Source: Azospirillum brasilense (GTDB lineage Bacteria; Pseudomonadota; Alphaproteobacteria; Azospirillales; Azospirillaceae). From it: a stretch of DNA of 64,000 bases. The DNA lies in contig NZ_CP059450.1 in NCBI RefSeq assembly GCF_022023855.1, positions 682,001 to 746,000 on the forward strand, written 5' to 3'. Under the pieces are notes generated by a model, which saw only the letters and a program-made list of their open reading frames with translations, ran no database searches and was not told the DNA's origin. Positions 36,473 to 44,847 of the stretch are shown here, piece by piece (positions within the stretch are counted from its first letter, which is position 1; each line of letters starts with the position of its first letter). Both the position numbers and the translations under genes were made by a program.

Positions 36473-36758
36473 AACCGTACCCGCTCACCAAGGCGCCCCG
36501 GAGGCTCGACACGAGGCCCGATACCCAGGGGTGCACAGAAACCGAGTTGTCATTATGACGGCTTGCGGAGCATTTTCCAACAAATTGCGGCGAAATCACA
36601 ACATCTGTTGCATCCACCGCTCCCCCTACCACAACCTTGGGAAGGAGAACACCGCCCTGTCTCACCCGGAGAAACGGCGTCGGCAGCCAAAGCCAACCTT
36701 CCGGGACATACGCCTTTCGACATACACCATGGAGGAGAGGGAGGCAACAGCCTCCCCC

Positions 36759-37634
36759 TTACGCCGCTGCGGCGAGTTCCCGCACCCTCTGGGACAGCTT
36801 CTGGAAGGCGCGCTCCTCGATCTGGCGGATGCGCTCGCGGCTGACGCCGTAAACGGCGGCAAGATCCTCCAGCGTCTTCGGCGACGGGCTGAGGCGGCGG
36901 GCGGTCAGGATGTCGCGCTCGCGGTCCTTCAGCACCGTCATCGCTTCGTGGAGCATGGCGCTGCGGTGCATCGCCTCGTCGCGCTCCAGCAGGCTGTCTT
37001 CGGCGTTCGGGCGCTCGTCGGGCAGGAAGTCCTGCATCTCCGCGGTCCCCTCTCCGGCGGAGAGCGGCGCGTTGAGCGAGGCGACCGGCTGGACGAAGCG
37101 GCGGTTCACCGCGACCACGTCGCTCTCCGGCACGTCGAGTTCCCGGGCGATCCGGGACACGCTTTCCGGCTTCAGGTCGCCGTTGCCAAACTCGCCGAGC
37201 TTGCGCTTCAGGCGGGACAGGCCGAAGAAGAGCTTCTTCTGGGCGCCGGTGGTGCCCAGTTTCACGAGGCTCCAAGAGCGCAGAATGTATTCCTGGATGG
37301 ACGCCTTGATCCACCACATTGCGTAGGTGGACAGGCGGAAGCCGCGGTCCGGCTCGAACTTGCGGACGGCGGTCATCAGGCCGATGTTGCCCTCGCCGAC
37401 CAAGTCGGTCATCGGCAGGCCGTAGCCGCGGAAGCCGGTGGCGATCTTGATGACCAGACGCAGATGGCTGGTCACCAGCTTGCGGGCCGCCTCCATATCG
37501 CCATGCTGGCGCCACGCGGTGGCCAACACATACTCCTCCTCCGCGCCCAGAACGGGGAAGCGATGGACCTGCTCGATGTAACGGGACAGCGACTCGCCGG
37601 GAAAAGGCGTGGTCAGCGTCAATGCGGTGCTCAT
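36759..37634 (-). CDS. rpoH: Heat-shock sigma factor RpoH
   Basis: 291 residues, sigma-70 family: region 2 (SHLRLVIKIATGFRGYGLPM, STYAMWWIKASIQEYILRSW), the RpoH box QKKLFFGLSRLKRKL, and region 4 with GVSRERIRQIEERAFQKLSQ. The RpoH box separates it from RpoD. It directs RNA polymerase to heat-shock genes. ATG at 37634 with AGAGGA upstream; a good sigma-70 promoter lies at 37718-37745. Alphaproteobacteria often carry more than one rpoH; which copy this is cannot be told here. Confidence 0.93.
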   Translation of the reverse strand: MSTALTLTTPFPGESLSRYIEQVHRFPVLGAEEEYVLATAWRQHGDMEAARKLVTSHLRLVIKIATGFRGYGLPMTDLVGEGNIGLMTAVRKFEPDRGFRLSTYAMWWIKASIQEYILRSWSLVKLGTTGAQKKLFFGLSRLKRKLGEFGNGDLKPESVSRIARELDVPESDVVAVNRRFVQPVASLNAPLSAGEGTAEMQDFLPDERPNAEDSLLERDEAMHRSAMLHEAMTVLKDRERDILTARRLSPSPKTLEDLAAVYGVSRERIRQIEERAFQKLSQRVRELAAAA

Positions 37635-37691
37635 GTCACATCCTCTTGAAAGCGATATGACCCAATCCGCCGGTCCCCGCGCTGGGCAACC

Positions 37692-37714
37692 GGCGCCTTC
37701 TCCGTGAAGGCGCC
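37692..37714 (-). promoter_or_regulatory. Perfect hairpin at the rpoH transcription start
   Basis: GGCGCCTTC (37692-37700), loop TCCGT, GAAGGCGCC (37706-37714): 9 paired bases, very GC-rich. On the rpoH strand it begins 4 bases past the -10 box, so the start site would fall inside its first arm. It could be a protein operator or, if transcribed, a 5' stabilising stem. Confidence 0.45.
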
Positions 37715-37717
37715 CCC

Positions 37718-37745
37718 AGTTTACGCGGACAGAACGCCAAGTCAA
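37718..37745 (-). promoter_or_regulatory. Sigma-70 type promoter of rpoH
   Basis: On the minus strand TTGACT (37745-37740), 16 bases, TAAACT (37723-37718). Five of six -35 bases match; the -10 matches at four positions. It lies about 84 bases before the rpoH ATG, on the correct strand. Confidence 0.55.
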
Positions 37746-37881
37746 CGCCGCACGGGCGCGCGTACCGGGTGCCTTGACCTGGATGCATGGCCGTCCCCGC
37801 TCATAAACGGGGCGTAAACCAGCCGGGCCTTATTCAGGTCGGCAAAATCCCAAAAACCGAATCATGAGAGGGCAGACTCCG

Positions 37882-38256
37882 ATGGCCGACATCCTCGTCG
37901 TCGATGACGACCCGGTATCCCTCGGCATCGTCAGCAAGATTCTGGAGAAGGAAGGCAACACCGTGACCGGCTGCACCGACGCGCGGGCGGCCATCGAGTC
38001 ATTAACCTTCCATGAGTTCGACCTGCTGGTCACCGATCTCATCATGCCGGACCATGACGGATTTGAGGTCATCCAGGCAGCCAAGAGCCTTCGTCCGGAC
38101 CTGCGGATCATCGTCCTGTCCGGAATCGACGAGCGGGTGCCGCCGGAGCTGACCATGCAGGCTTTGAGCAAGCTGGGTGTCGCCCGGATGGTCCGCAAGC
38201 CGATCAAGCCCGCGGTCCTGGCCTCCGAAGTGCTGGCGGTGCTGATCGGTGGCTGA
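37882..38256 (+). CDS. Single-domain response regulator
   Basis: 124 residues, one receiver: ILVVDDDP acidic pocket, phospho-acceptor Asp52 in LLVTDLIMPDHDGFE, switch Ser in IIVLSGID and Lys in MVRKPIKP. No output domain. I use the ATG at 37882, which has GAGGG 9 bases upstream; an ATG at 37864 lacks a site. Divergent from rpoH, with no kinase nearby, so partner unknown. Confidence 0.83.
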   Translation: MADILVVDDDPVSLGIVSKILEKEGNTVTGCTDARAAIESLTFHEFDLLVTDLIMPDHDGFEVIQAAKSLRPDLRIIVLSGIDERVPPELTMQALSKLGVARMVRKPIKPAVLASEVLAVLIGG

Positions 38257-38385
38257 GAAGGTCTGCCGAGGGGGCTTGGCCGGAAATCTCGGCCCGCTGG
38301 CGTATGGCTTCCTTGCGGTTGCATCGGGGCGGAGCTTGCCTCACCCTGCCCCGGCAGACCCGCCTCTCCTCCTTGGGAAGCCCGC

Positions 38386-39396
38386 ATGATCCGCGCCGCG
38401 CTCGCCACCATCCTGTCCGCAAGCCTCTTCGCGAGCGCGCTGGGTTTCGCCGGCGCTGCGGCGGCGGAAGCGCCGGCCTTCGGTTTGCCGCTCGCATGCC
38501 GCATCGGGGAAACCTGCTTCATCCAGAACTACGTCGATGAGGACGCCGGTCCCGGCTGGCGCGACCATGCCTGCGGCCGGCTGAGCTACGACGGCCATGA
38601 CGGCACGGATTTCCGCCTTCCCGACTACACCGCGATGGACAAGGGCGTCGCCGTGCTGGCCGCCGCCGCAGGCACCGTCCTGCGCGTGCGCGACGGCATG
38701 GAGGACGTGAACGTGAACGTCATCGGGCGCGACACGGTGATGAAGGTCGGGGGCGGCAACGCCGTCATCATCGACCATGGCGACGGCTGGCAGACCGCCT
38801 ACCTGCACATGAAGCGCGGCAGCGTCGCGGTCACCCCCGGCCAACGGGTGGAGGCCGGGCAACGGCTCGGCGACGTCGGGCTGTCGGGACTGACCGAGTT
38901 TCCCCATCTGCATTTCGGCGTACGCCACAACGGCGCCGTCGTCGACCCCTTCGTCGGCCAGCAGCCCTTCACCGCCTGCGGCCAGCCCATGACGCCGCTG
39001 TGGAACGCCGCCACGGCCAAGGCGCTGGCCTACCGCCCGACCGCCGGCCTCAGCGCCGGCTTCTCCACCCGCCGCGTTCCGGAGGCCGAGCCGGCCCGCC
39101 ACGGCGAATTCGCCGGGGAGGTGCTGACTCCGGACGCGCCCCTGCTGGTGCTGTGGTCGGACATCATGGGCGTCCGCGACGGCGACACCCAGCGAATCCG
39201 CATCCTCGACGGCGATGGCCGCACCCTGTTCGACAACAGCAAGGGCATCACCGGGGACAAGGCCGTCTGGTTCGCCTATCAGGGGCTGAAGCGCCCGGCG
39301 GCTGGATGGCCCAAGGGACCCTACAAGGGCATCGTGACGCTGGCCCGCGACGGCAAGACGGTGGTCACGCTGGAGCGCCGGCTGGACGTTCGCTGA
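38386..39396 (+). CDS. M23 family (LytM-type) metallopeptidase, exported
   Basis: 336 residues. Signal peptide (1-28, ending GAAAAEA), then a LytM domain with the zinc ligands in YDGHDGTDFRLPD (His and Asp) and HLHFGVRHNG (HxH), plus HMKRGSVAVTPGQRVEAGQR. The C-terminal 120 residues are a beta-rich extension not typical of LytM, of unknown role. All metal ligands are present, so it should cut peptidoglycan cross-links or another periplasmic peptide. Confidence 0.87.
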   Translation: MIRAALATILSASLFASALGFAGAAAAEAPAFGLPLACRIGETCFIQNYVDEDAGPGWRDHACGRLSYDGHDGTDFRLPDYTAMDKGVAVLAAAAGTVLRVRDGMEDVNVNVIGRDTVMKVGGGNAVIIDHGDGWQTAYLHMKRGSVAVTPGQRVEAGQRLGDVGLSGLTEFPHLHFGVRHNGAVVDPFVGQQPFTACGQPMTPLWNAATAKALAYRPTAGLSAGFSTRRVPEAEPARHGEFAGEVLTPDAPLLVLWSDIMGVRDGDTQRIRILDGDGRTLFDNSKGITGDKAVWFAYQGLKRPAAGWPKGPYKGIVTLARDGKTVVTLERRLDVR

Positions 39397-39423
39397 CGCC
39401 CCGCCGTTCCATCGCCGGGCCGA

Positions 39424-39879
39424 TCACCGGGCCGATCCCGACGTCATGCGGTCGGCGACGCCTTGGGTCAGCAACGTGGTCAACCAGCGGAAGTTCGGCG
39501 CGCTTTCGGCCTGGAGCGCGCTCTGCACCACCTGCATGGCCTCCTCGGCATTGGGCGCCCGCATGTCGGGCGTGTGGCCCTCGCCGGTCTGGCCGCCCGA
39601 CGCCTCGTCCGCTCCGCTCTGCGCGAAGACGCTGACGGCGCCGACACCCAGCCGGTGGGCAATCGCGGAATTCCCCGTCACCGGACCCGCCGCGGAGGAC
39701 ACCATCAGGCCGGCACCGCCATCCTCACCGCCGACGCCGTTCAACTGCTCCAGCATCGCGGCGAACTGGCCGGCGAGCTCCCCCGCCTGCCGGGGCGCAC
39801 CCGTGCCTTTGCGCTCCAGAAGCTCTTCAGCCCGGATGCGCATCAACTGGGAAGCGTCGGCGTTGGTCGGTATCGACAT
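39424..39879 (-). CDS. Hypothetical protein, Ala/Gly-rich
   Basis: 151 residues from the ATG at 39879 (MSIPTNADASQLMRIRAEEL). Helical ends with a flexible Gly/Ser middle (GAGLMVSSAAGPVTGNSAIA; SGADEASGGQTGEGH). No signal peptide or membrane segment. No family recognised. Convergent with the M23 gene. Confidence 0.58.
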   Translation of the reverse strand: MSIPTNADASQLMRIRAEELLERKGTGAPRQAGELAGQFAAMLEQLNGVGGEDGGAGLMVSSAAGPVTGNSAIAHRLGVGAVSVFAQSGADEASGGQTGEGHTPDMRAPNAEEAMQVVQSALQAESAPNFRWLTTLLTQGVADRMTSGSAR

Positions 39880-40068
39880 GGCGCGTGGACCCTGCGGCGT
39901 TCGGCTACCGGAGCAGGGCAAGCAAGGGACGGGCCATTATCGGAAGAGGCGGAAGGCCGGGTGGCGGGACCCTCTCGCCGCCAGCGCACCCGGCAAAAAT
40001 TTCCGCCCCACCCGGCAAGAATGACCGGCCGTCCGGCAAGAATGGCCCTGTGGTGCCCTTGCCGTCCG

Positions 40069-40557
40069 TCAGTCCCGGAAGTTCACATACTGCAGGGGCT
40101 GCTCGATCTTCAGCCCGCGCACCAGGGCGATAGCGTCCTGGAGGTCGTCGCGCTTCTTGCCGGTGACGCGCAGTTCGTCGCCCTGGATGGAGACCTGGAC
40201 CTTCATCTTGGCGTCCTTGATCGCCTTGACGATGGTCTTGCCAAGGTCCTGGGCGATCCCCTGCTTGACGGTGACGACTTGGCGCAGCGCGTCGCCCGCT
40301 GCCCGCTCCGGCGGTTTGGAATAGTCCAGGGCTCCGGCGTCCAGCTTCCGCCGGGTTACGTAGACCCGCAGCAATTCCTGCATCTGGTCGAGCTTGGGGG
40401 CGTCGTCGGCCAGCAGGGTGATGTCGTTCTCGGTGCGCTCCACGGTGCAGCGCGAGCCCTTGAAGTCGAAGCGGGTCTCGATCTCGCGGCGCATGCCGTT
40501 CAGCGCGTTGTCGATTTCGTGGATATCGGTCTTGGACACGATGTCGAAGGACGGCAT
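40069..40557 (-). CDS. yajQ: YajQ-family nucleotide-binding protein
   Basis: 162 residues, full length. MPSFDIVSKTDIHEIDNALN, IETRFDFKGSRCTVERTEND and IKDAKMKVQVSIQGDELRVT are YajQ hallmarks (two ferredoxin-like folds). In Xanthomonas and Pseudomonas YajQ proteins bind c-di-GMP and modulate a LysR regulator; whether this copy does is not shown. Monocistronic. Confidence 0.93.
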   Translation of the reverse strand: MPSFDIVSKTDIHEIDNALNGMRREIETRFDFKGSRCTVERTENDITLLADDAPKLDQMQELLRVYVTRRKLDAGALDYSKPPERAAGDALRQVVTVKQGIAQDLGKTIVKAIKDAKMKVQVSIQGDELRVTGKKRDDLQDAIALVRGLKIEQPLQYVNFRD

Positions 40558-40665
40558 GGGACTCTCTTTGCTCGGACGGACGGAATCGCGGAACCGTAGA
40601 CGAGCCCGCCCCCCGCCTTCAAGGGGCCTGCACGGAGGACATGATGGAAATCGGCCCGTTGGACG

Positions 40666-41202
40666 TCATGTCGGTTGGCCGGGATGTTGGAACTCGATTC
40701 CCGGATTGCCGCCCGGCCCGCCGTTGCCCGGAGCGTTCTCGTAGGGCTTGTCCGGCATCTTCGGCTGGGGCTGCGCGTAGAAGCGCGGTTCCCGGTCATC
40801 CCAGGACCGTTCGAAGGGCAGCCGCATCATCGGGTTGGTGCCGTTGCGCTGGGCCTCGCGCTGGGCCTCCTGCAACTGCTCGGCCATGCGGCGGTCCCAG
40901 GGCAGGCGGTAGAGGTTGGGCGCCTGCTCCCAGAGGAGGGTGAGATAGATCGCTTCGTTCTCCACCAGCGTGGCGCTCAGCACCTTCGCCTCTCGGACGT
41001 TGGACCCCATCCATTCCAGCGTGACCGGCTTCGCGCGGCCCAGCAGCGCCGCCGGTGCGGCGTAGGCCGCCGGCAGCAGCAGGGCGAACAGCAGCAGGAT
41101 CACCACGCGCGCCATCCGGTTGCGCGTCCAGCGCAGGGCCGACAGGACCAGCAGCAGGGTGACGACGGCGACGAATCCGAAGATGACGGTCAGGCTTTCC
41201 AT
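40666..41202 (-). CDS. Membrane protein, third gene of the MotA/MotB-like operon
   Basis: 178 residues: two N-terminal helices (about 3-22 and 31-55), then a soluble part (VTLEWMGSNVREAKVLSATL; ENEAIYLTLLWEQAPNLYRL) and a Pro/Gly-rich tail (PDKPYENAPGNGGPGGNPGI). No family recognised. It begins 22 bases after the MotB-like gene, so it is part of the same operon. The Pro-rich end resembles spanning or docking tails of envelope proteins. Confidence 0.72.
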   Translation of the reverse strand: MESLTVIFGFVAVVTLLLVLSALRWTRNRMARVVILLLFALLLPAAYAAPAALLGRAKPVTLEWMGSNVREAKVLSATLVENEAIYLTLLWEQAPNLYRLPWDRRMAEQLQEAQREAQRNGTNPMMRLPFERSWDDREPRFYAQPQPKMPDKPYENAPGNGGPGGNPGIEFQHPGQPT

Positions 41203-41224
41203 GGCGCACTCTCGATCCGACGGG

Positions 41225-41860
41225 TCAATTTTTCGCCGAGCGCAGCGGCTTGAACACGGCGTTCAAGGACCCCGGCACCAGCTCGCCTCGCTCGCTCAGG
41301 TTGAAGCGGAAGGCGGTGATCTCCTGCCCTTCGTGGTCCAGCCGGACGCGCGTTGCGGCTACAGTGGCAGCCCCCGATTCATGCTCCGCCTTGACGCGGG
41401 CGACCACCCGGACCCAGATGGGAAACACATTCTCCAGGTTGCGGAACATATGCACGTTGACGGTGTATTCCCCCGGAGGAATGCCGCGCGAATAGGAGGT
41501 TTCGAAATTGATCTCGGTGGGATCGGCGTAGGCTCCCAGATCGTCGCGCAGCAGGTTGAAGATCAGCCCCGACTTGTTCGAGTAGCCGACCGGCACGTCC
41601 CCCGGCGCCTGCACCCACAAATCGACGTCGCTGCGCAGCTTGTCGTCCCAGCGCGCCTCGATGATGACGTTTCCCGGCGGCTCCATGCCCGCCGCGGCGG
41701 ACGAGGAGGACTCGTTCTGCTGGTTGGCCTCGGTCTTCTTGGCCTCGTTGATGAAGGGGACCGCCAGGACCGCGCAGGCCACGAAACCGCACAGCAGCAG
41801 CGTCAGCAGGTCCCGCGCGACGAGCACACCGGTTTGGTCCTCGCCTAGGAAATCGTTCAT
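41225..41860 (-). CDS. MotB-like transmembrane helix fused to a DUF2135-like periplasmic domain
   Basis: 211 residues. Short cytoplasmic start, then one helix ARDLLTLLLCGFVACAVLAV whose Asp17 sits at the helix start as the proton-carrying Asp of MotB does (MotB: fADlmt-like). The periplasmic part (about 60-205) has VDLWVQAPGDVPVGYSNKSG and GIPPGEYTVNVHMF, resembling DUF2135/YfaP domains, with no OmpA-type peptidoglycan-binding motif. ATG at 41860 overlaps the stop of the MotA-like gene (ATGA), so subunits are made together. Role unknown; see findings. Confidence 0.76.
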   Translation of the reverse strand: MNDFLGEDQTGVLVARDLLTLLLCGFVACAVLAVPFINEAKKTEANQQNESSSSAAAGMEPPGNVIIEARWDDKLRSDVDLWVQAPGDVPVGYSNKSGLIFNLLRDDLGAYADPTEINFETSYSRGIPPGEYTVNVHMFRNLENVFPIWVRVVARVKAEHESGAATVAATRVRLDHEGQEITAFRFNLSERGELVPGSLNAVFKPLRSAKN

Positions 41861-42510
41861 GGTGTGGCCTCGCCGCCCAGGGCGCCGTAGGGGGCCGCTT
41901 GCGGCGCAGCGAAGTCCGGCGTTCCTGTGCGCGGAGCAAGCCGCGAGCGGGCGTGGGCCTCGTCCATGATCAGCGCGCACAGCGAGGCCGTCGCCCCGCG
42001 CAGGAGCTGGAGATTGCAGGTGGTCCATAGGCACAGGGCGCCGCCGAGCATCGTGGCGTAGATCGCCACGCCCAGACCGCTCGCCAGCGTGGTCACCATG
42101 GCGCCGGCCGACGCGGCGTTGCCCACCATGTCCGGGGTGATGTTCGCGGCGAACAGGCTGAAGCCCCAGGCCGTGCCGATCAGGCCGAGCATGCCCAACG
42201 CGTTGGCGATGTGCTGAAGATGCGAGATTCTGGAGAACAGGCGGATTTCCAGGGCGCGTTCGCTCTCGACCTTCATCAGCCGTCCGCCGCCGAGCTTGGC
42301 CCGGTCTAACTCACCGCCGATCTTCCACACCCGATAGGCCGACATCACCAAGCCGACCACGAACACGATCCCGATGATCGCGGTCGCCACGGCGATGTGC
42401 CCGGTCAGGACCCTGTCCAGCCACCCCTGCGCATAGAGGACGAAGACGAACGCCGAAATCGTCAAATTGAAAGCGACGAATTTCGCCTTGAGCAGCCACT
42501 GTTCTTCCAT
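41857..42510 (-). CDS. MotA/TolQ/ExbB-type proton-channel protein
   Basis: 217 residues, four helices (about 13-30, 38-60, 100-120, 135-162). The channel signature is LGMLGLIGTAWGFSLFA and MVTTLASGLGVAIYATMLGG, the two conserved pore-helix segments of MotA/TolQ/ExbB with the TT pair. It lacks the large cytoplasmic torque loop of MotA, so it is closer to TolQ/ExbB in size. First gene of a three-gene operon; the partner directly downstream has a MotB-like helix. Confidence 0.8.
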   Translation of the reverse strand: MEEQWLLKAKFVAFNLTISAFVFVLYAQGWLDRVLTGHIAVATAIIGIVFVVGLVMSAYRVWKIGGELDRAKLGGGRLMKVESERALEIRLFSRISHLQHIANALGMLGLIGTAWGFSLFAANITPDMVGNAASAGAMVTTLASGLGVAIYATMLGGALCLWTTCNLQLLRGATASLCALIMDEAHARSRLAPRTGTPDFAAPQAAPYGALGGEATP

Positions 42511-42931
42511 GGTTTTGACCCTGTGACGGTTGCGTGTGTCTCCGGATCGTCATGTTCAGACGGCGATGGCGCGTAACGGCGGCGCCCCGGAAAGCCGGGC
42601 GGTGATGGCGGGATCGGGAGAGCGGAAGACGAATGTGCGGCGGCATGCGCTAGGGGCGCCGGCGCCGTTGGCTTGGGCGCTGGTGGCGGGACGGCTCCGT
42701 GTCGGCCATCGGTTCATCGGCGCACCTTCGCCGGAATTGCGCGACGACGGAGCCATACTGGAGTCATCCGTCACCTCATGAACCCCGGCCCCGGCCAAGA
42801 GTTCCCGACCCCCGGCGACGGACCTGCCGGGTTGACGCGCGTCACGGACGGCGAAAGCCCTGTGGCGGGAGAGAAAAAGGGAGCGCCCCGGGGCGTTCGG
42901 TCCCGGCAATCGTCCTTACGGAAATGGCCCT
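42511..42931. other. Non-coding gap upstream of the MotA-like operon
   Basis: No gene supported; short frames on both strands have unlikely composition. It should hold the promoter of the MotA-like operon. A poor EcfG-like motif (GGAAC-N16-GGTT, 42805-42781, minus strand) has one mismatch in the -10 and is about 270 bases from the start codon, so I do not claim it. Confidence 0.4.
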
Positions 42932-43342
42932 TTACGCCACGCCCTTTTCCTTCAGGAAGGGGCCGTACTTCTTGTCGGTACCCTGGATGTGCTTGATGAG
43001 CCAGCTTTTCAGGAAGTTCATCACCTCCATGCTCAGCGTGGCAGTGACACCGGCGTGGTACTTGCGCTGCACCTCGAGCACCTGACTGGCCAGCGCGTCG
43101 TGTTCCGCCTTGTGGGCATCGCGGTCCGGATAGCCGAGGCGGGCGAAATGCTCCTCCTCATGGGTGAAGTGCGACTTGGTGTAGGCGACGAGGCTGTCGA
43201 GAATGCCGCCCAGCGCCTCCTTGCTGCGCCCCGCCTGGACAGCGTCGAACAGCTCGTTGACCAGGGCGACCAGTTGCTTGTGCTCCTCGTCGAACTGCGC
43301 GATCCCGACACTCAGCTTCTCGTTCCACACCATCAGCGGCAT
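42932..43342 (-). CDS. Bacteriohemerythrin
   Basis: 136 residues, single hemerythrin domain with the full di-iron set: His21 (EEHKQLV), His58 and Glu62 (KSHFTHEEEHF), His77 and His81 (DAHKAEHDA), His118 and Asp123 (KHIQGTDKKY). It binds O2 reversibly and may store, carry or sense oxygen, or shield iron enzymes. ATG at 43342. Divergent from a DUF3072 gene. Confidence 0.9.
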   Translation of the reverse strand: MPLMVWNEKLSVGIAQFDEEHKQLVALVNELFDAVQAGRSKEALGGILDSLVAYTKSHFTHEEEHFARLGYPDRDAHKAEHDALASQVLEVQRKYHAGVTATLSMEVMNFLKSWLIKHIQGTDKKYGPFLKEKGVA

Positions 43343-43400
43343 TTCGTTCCGTCCCTTCGCGCTGGACCACACCTCACCGGCCGAAGATAACCCCAGCGTG

Positions 43401-43420
43401 CGGAAGGGTAACGCCTTCCG
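43401..43420. repeat. Hairpin between bacteriohemerythrin and DUF3072 genes
   Basis: CGGAAGG (43401-43407), loop GTAACG, CCTTCCG (43414-43420). It lies 59 bases upstream of the bacteriohemerythrin start and upstream of the DUF3072 promoter. Possible operator; no further support. Confidence 0.35.
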
Positions 43421-43462
43421 TATGGCGCTTCAACAGTCGGCGAGCCCCCGGAAGTCAATGTT

Positions 43463-43487
43463 GGGAACCAATCCCACATGCGGCTGT
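43463..43487 (+). promoter_or_regulatory. EcfG-type promoter for the DUF3072 gene
   Basis: GGAAC (43463-43467), 16 bases, TGTT (43484-43487), 33 bases before the ATG at 43521. It matches the EcfG consensus GGAAC-N16/17-CGTT except for T at the first -10 base, a change known to be tolerated. Confidence 0.58.
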
Positions 43488-43520
43488 TCGACAGACGTTT
43501 CCAGCAGAAAGGAACATTTC

Positions 43521-43814
43521 ATGAACGAGAAGCGCGACAACGACCGTGATCATCGCCCGCAGTCCCATCGCGGCGACGCGCCGAATCCGGGTCGCAATCC
43601 GAAAACCGTGGACGCCGGGGGCGCCGACCATTCGAACCGCGAGAAGGACCCGGACGATTGGACGACGGGGGACGAGCCGATGACCGGCGCGCAGGCCTCC
43701 TACCTGAAGACGCTCAGCGAGGAGGCCGGCGAAGGCTTCGACGGGGATCTGACGAAGGCCGAAGCCTCCAAACGCATCGACGCCCTTCAGGACAAGACGG
43801 GCCGCGGCGCCTGA
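43521..43814 (+). CDS. DUF3072 family protein
   Basis: 97 residues. Highly polar N-terminus (MNEKRDNDRDHRPQSHRGDA) and the DUF3072 core DPDDWTTGDEPMTGAQASYL followed by KTLSEEAGEGFDGDLTKAEA and SKRIDALQ. The family is small, soluble and of unknown function, and often stress-induced. ATG at 43521 after AAAGGAAC. The EcfG-type promoter just upstream supports a general-stress role. Confidence 0.82.
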   Translation: MNEKRDNDRDHRPQSHRGDAPNPGRNPKTVDAGGADHSNREKDPDDWTTGDEPMTGAQASYLKTLSEEAGEGFDGDLTKAEASKRIDALQDKTGRGA

Positions 43815-43832
43815 CGGGAGACGCCGCGGCCC
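43799..43832. terminator. Strong stem-loop between DUF3072 gene and dppF
   Basis: GGGCCGCGGCG (43799-43809), 12-base loop, CGCCGCGGCCC (43822-43832): 11 perfect pairs. The loop holds the DUF3072 stop codon and the far arm ends 8 bases from the dppF stop on the other strand. Position suits a two-way terminator for the convergent genes; T-runs are absent, as is usual at this GC content. Confidence 0.5.
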
Positions 43833-43839
43833 CCGGACC

Positions 43840-44847
43840 TCAGGCCATCTCTTCCGCGAAGTGGCAGGCAACCAGCCGCTCGTCCACGGGGCGCAACGCC
43901 GGCACCTCGGTCGCGCAGCGCTCCGTCGCGTAAGGGCAGCGCTTGTGGAAGGGGCAACCCGGCGGCGGGTTCAGCGGTGAGGGCAGTTCGCCCTTCGGGA
44001 TCACCCGCTCCGCCCGCAGAGCCGGGTTCACCCGCGGCGTGGCGGCCATCAGGATGCGGGTGTAGGGGTGGCGCGGGCGGGAGTAGACCACGTCCTTCGG
44101 CCCGTGCTCCACTGGACGGCCCAGATACATCACCATGACCGCGTCGGCGATGTGCCGCACCACGCTGAGATCGTGGGAGATGAACAGGTAGGCGAGGTTC
44201 AGCTCCTCCTGCAGGTCCATCATCAGGTTCAGCACCTGCGCCTGGATCGACACGTCGAGCGCCGACACCGGCTCGTCCGCCACGACCACCCGCGGGTTCA
44301 GCATCAGCGCGCGCGCGATGGCGATGCGCTGACGCTGCCCGCCGGAGAACATGTGCGGGTAGCGGTCCACCTGATCGGGGCGCAGCCCGACCTTCGCCAT
44401 CATGGCGACGGCCCGCTCCCGCCGCTCCTGCTTACCCATCGGGGTGTTGATGACCAGCGGCTCCGACAGGATCGAGCCCACGGTTTTGCGCGGGTTCAGC
44501 GATCCGTAGGGGTTCTGGAACACCATCTGGACGGTGCGACGCAGCTCCTTCATCTCCGACGCGGTGCGCCCGACCACGTCGCGCCCGTCATAGAGAAGCT
44601 GCCCCGAGGACGGCGGCTCGATCATGGTGACGGAGCGCGCCAGCGTCGACTTGCCGCAGCCGGACTCGCCGACCACCGCCAGCGTCTTCCCGGCTTCGAG
44701 CTGGAAGGACACGCCGTCCAGCGCCTTGACGGTGGCCGCCGGCTTAAAGGCGCCGCGCTTCACCGCATAGTGCTTGCGCAGGTGGATGGCTTCCAGAACC
44801 ACCGGACCGGTGACCGGCATGACGTCGGTGAGGATGTCGGTCATCAC
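43840..44847 (-). CDS. dppF: Peptide ABC transporter ATP-binding protein, DppF/OppF type
   Basis: 335 residues. Walker A GESGCGKS, signature [17 protein letters not shown], Walker [14 protein letters not shown], and the C-terminal oligopeptide/dipeptide domain with a Cys cluster ([17 protein letters not shown]) that can hold a 4Fe-4S cluster. Energises peptide import. Its ATG overlaps the dppD stop by 4 bases (44844-44847). Last gene of the dpp operon. The exact solute (dipeptide, oligopeptide, nickel or haem) cannot be read from sequence. Confidence 0.9.
   Translation of the reverse strand: MMTDILTDVMPVTGPVVLEAIHLRKHYAVKRGAFKPAATVKALDGVSFQLEAGKTLAVVGESGCGKSTLARSVTMIEPPSSGQLLYDGRDVVGRTASEMKELRRTVQMVFQNPYGSLNPRKTVGSILSEPLVINTPMGKQERRERAVAMMAKVGLRPDQVDRYPHMFSGGQRQRIAIARALMLNPRVVVADEPVSALDVSIQAQVLNLMMDLQEELNLAYLFISHDLSVVRHIADAVMVMYLGRPVEHGPKDVVYSRPRHPYTRILMAATPRVNPALRAERVIPKGELPSPLNPPPGCPFHKRCPYATERCATEVPALRPVDERLVACHFAEEMA

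Noticed and set aside
39400-39440. Terminator between the M23 gene and the next gene
   Set aside because: The repeats there (CCGGGCCGATC twice) are direct, not inverted, so they do not form a stem.
42781-42805. EcfG-like motif before the MotA-like operon
   Set aside because: -10 reads GGTT and the site is about 270 bases from the start codon; by chance such near-matches are expected.
42556-42909. 117-codon frame on the minus strand in the gap upstream of the MotA-like gene
   Set aside because: No ribosome site, Pro/Arg/Ser-rich, no family pattern; treated as non-coding.
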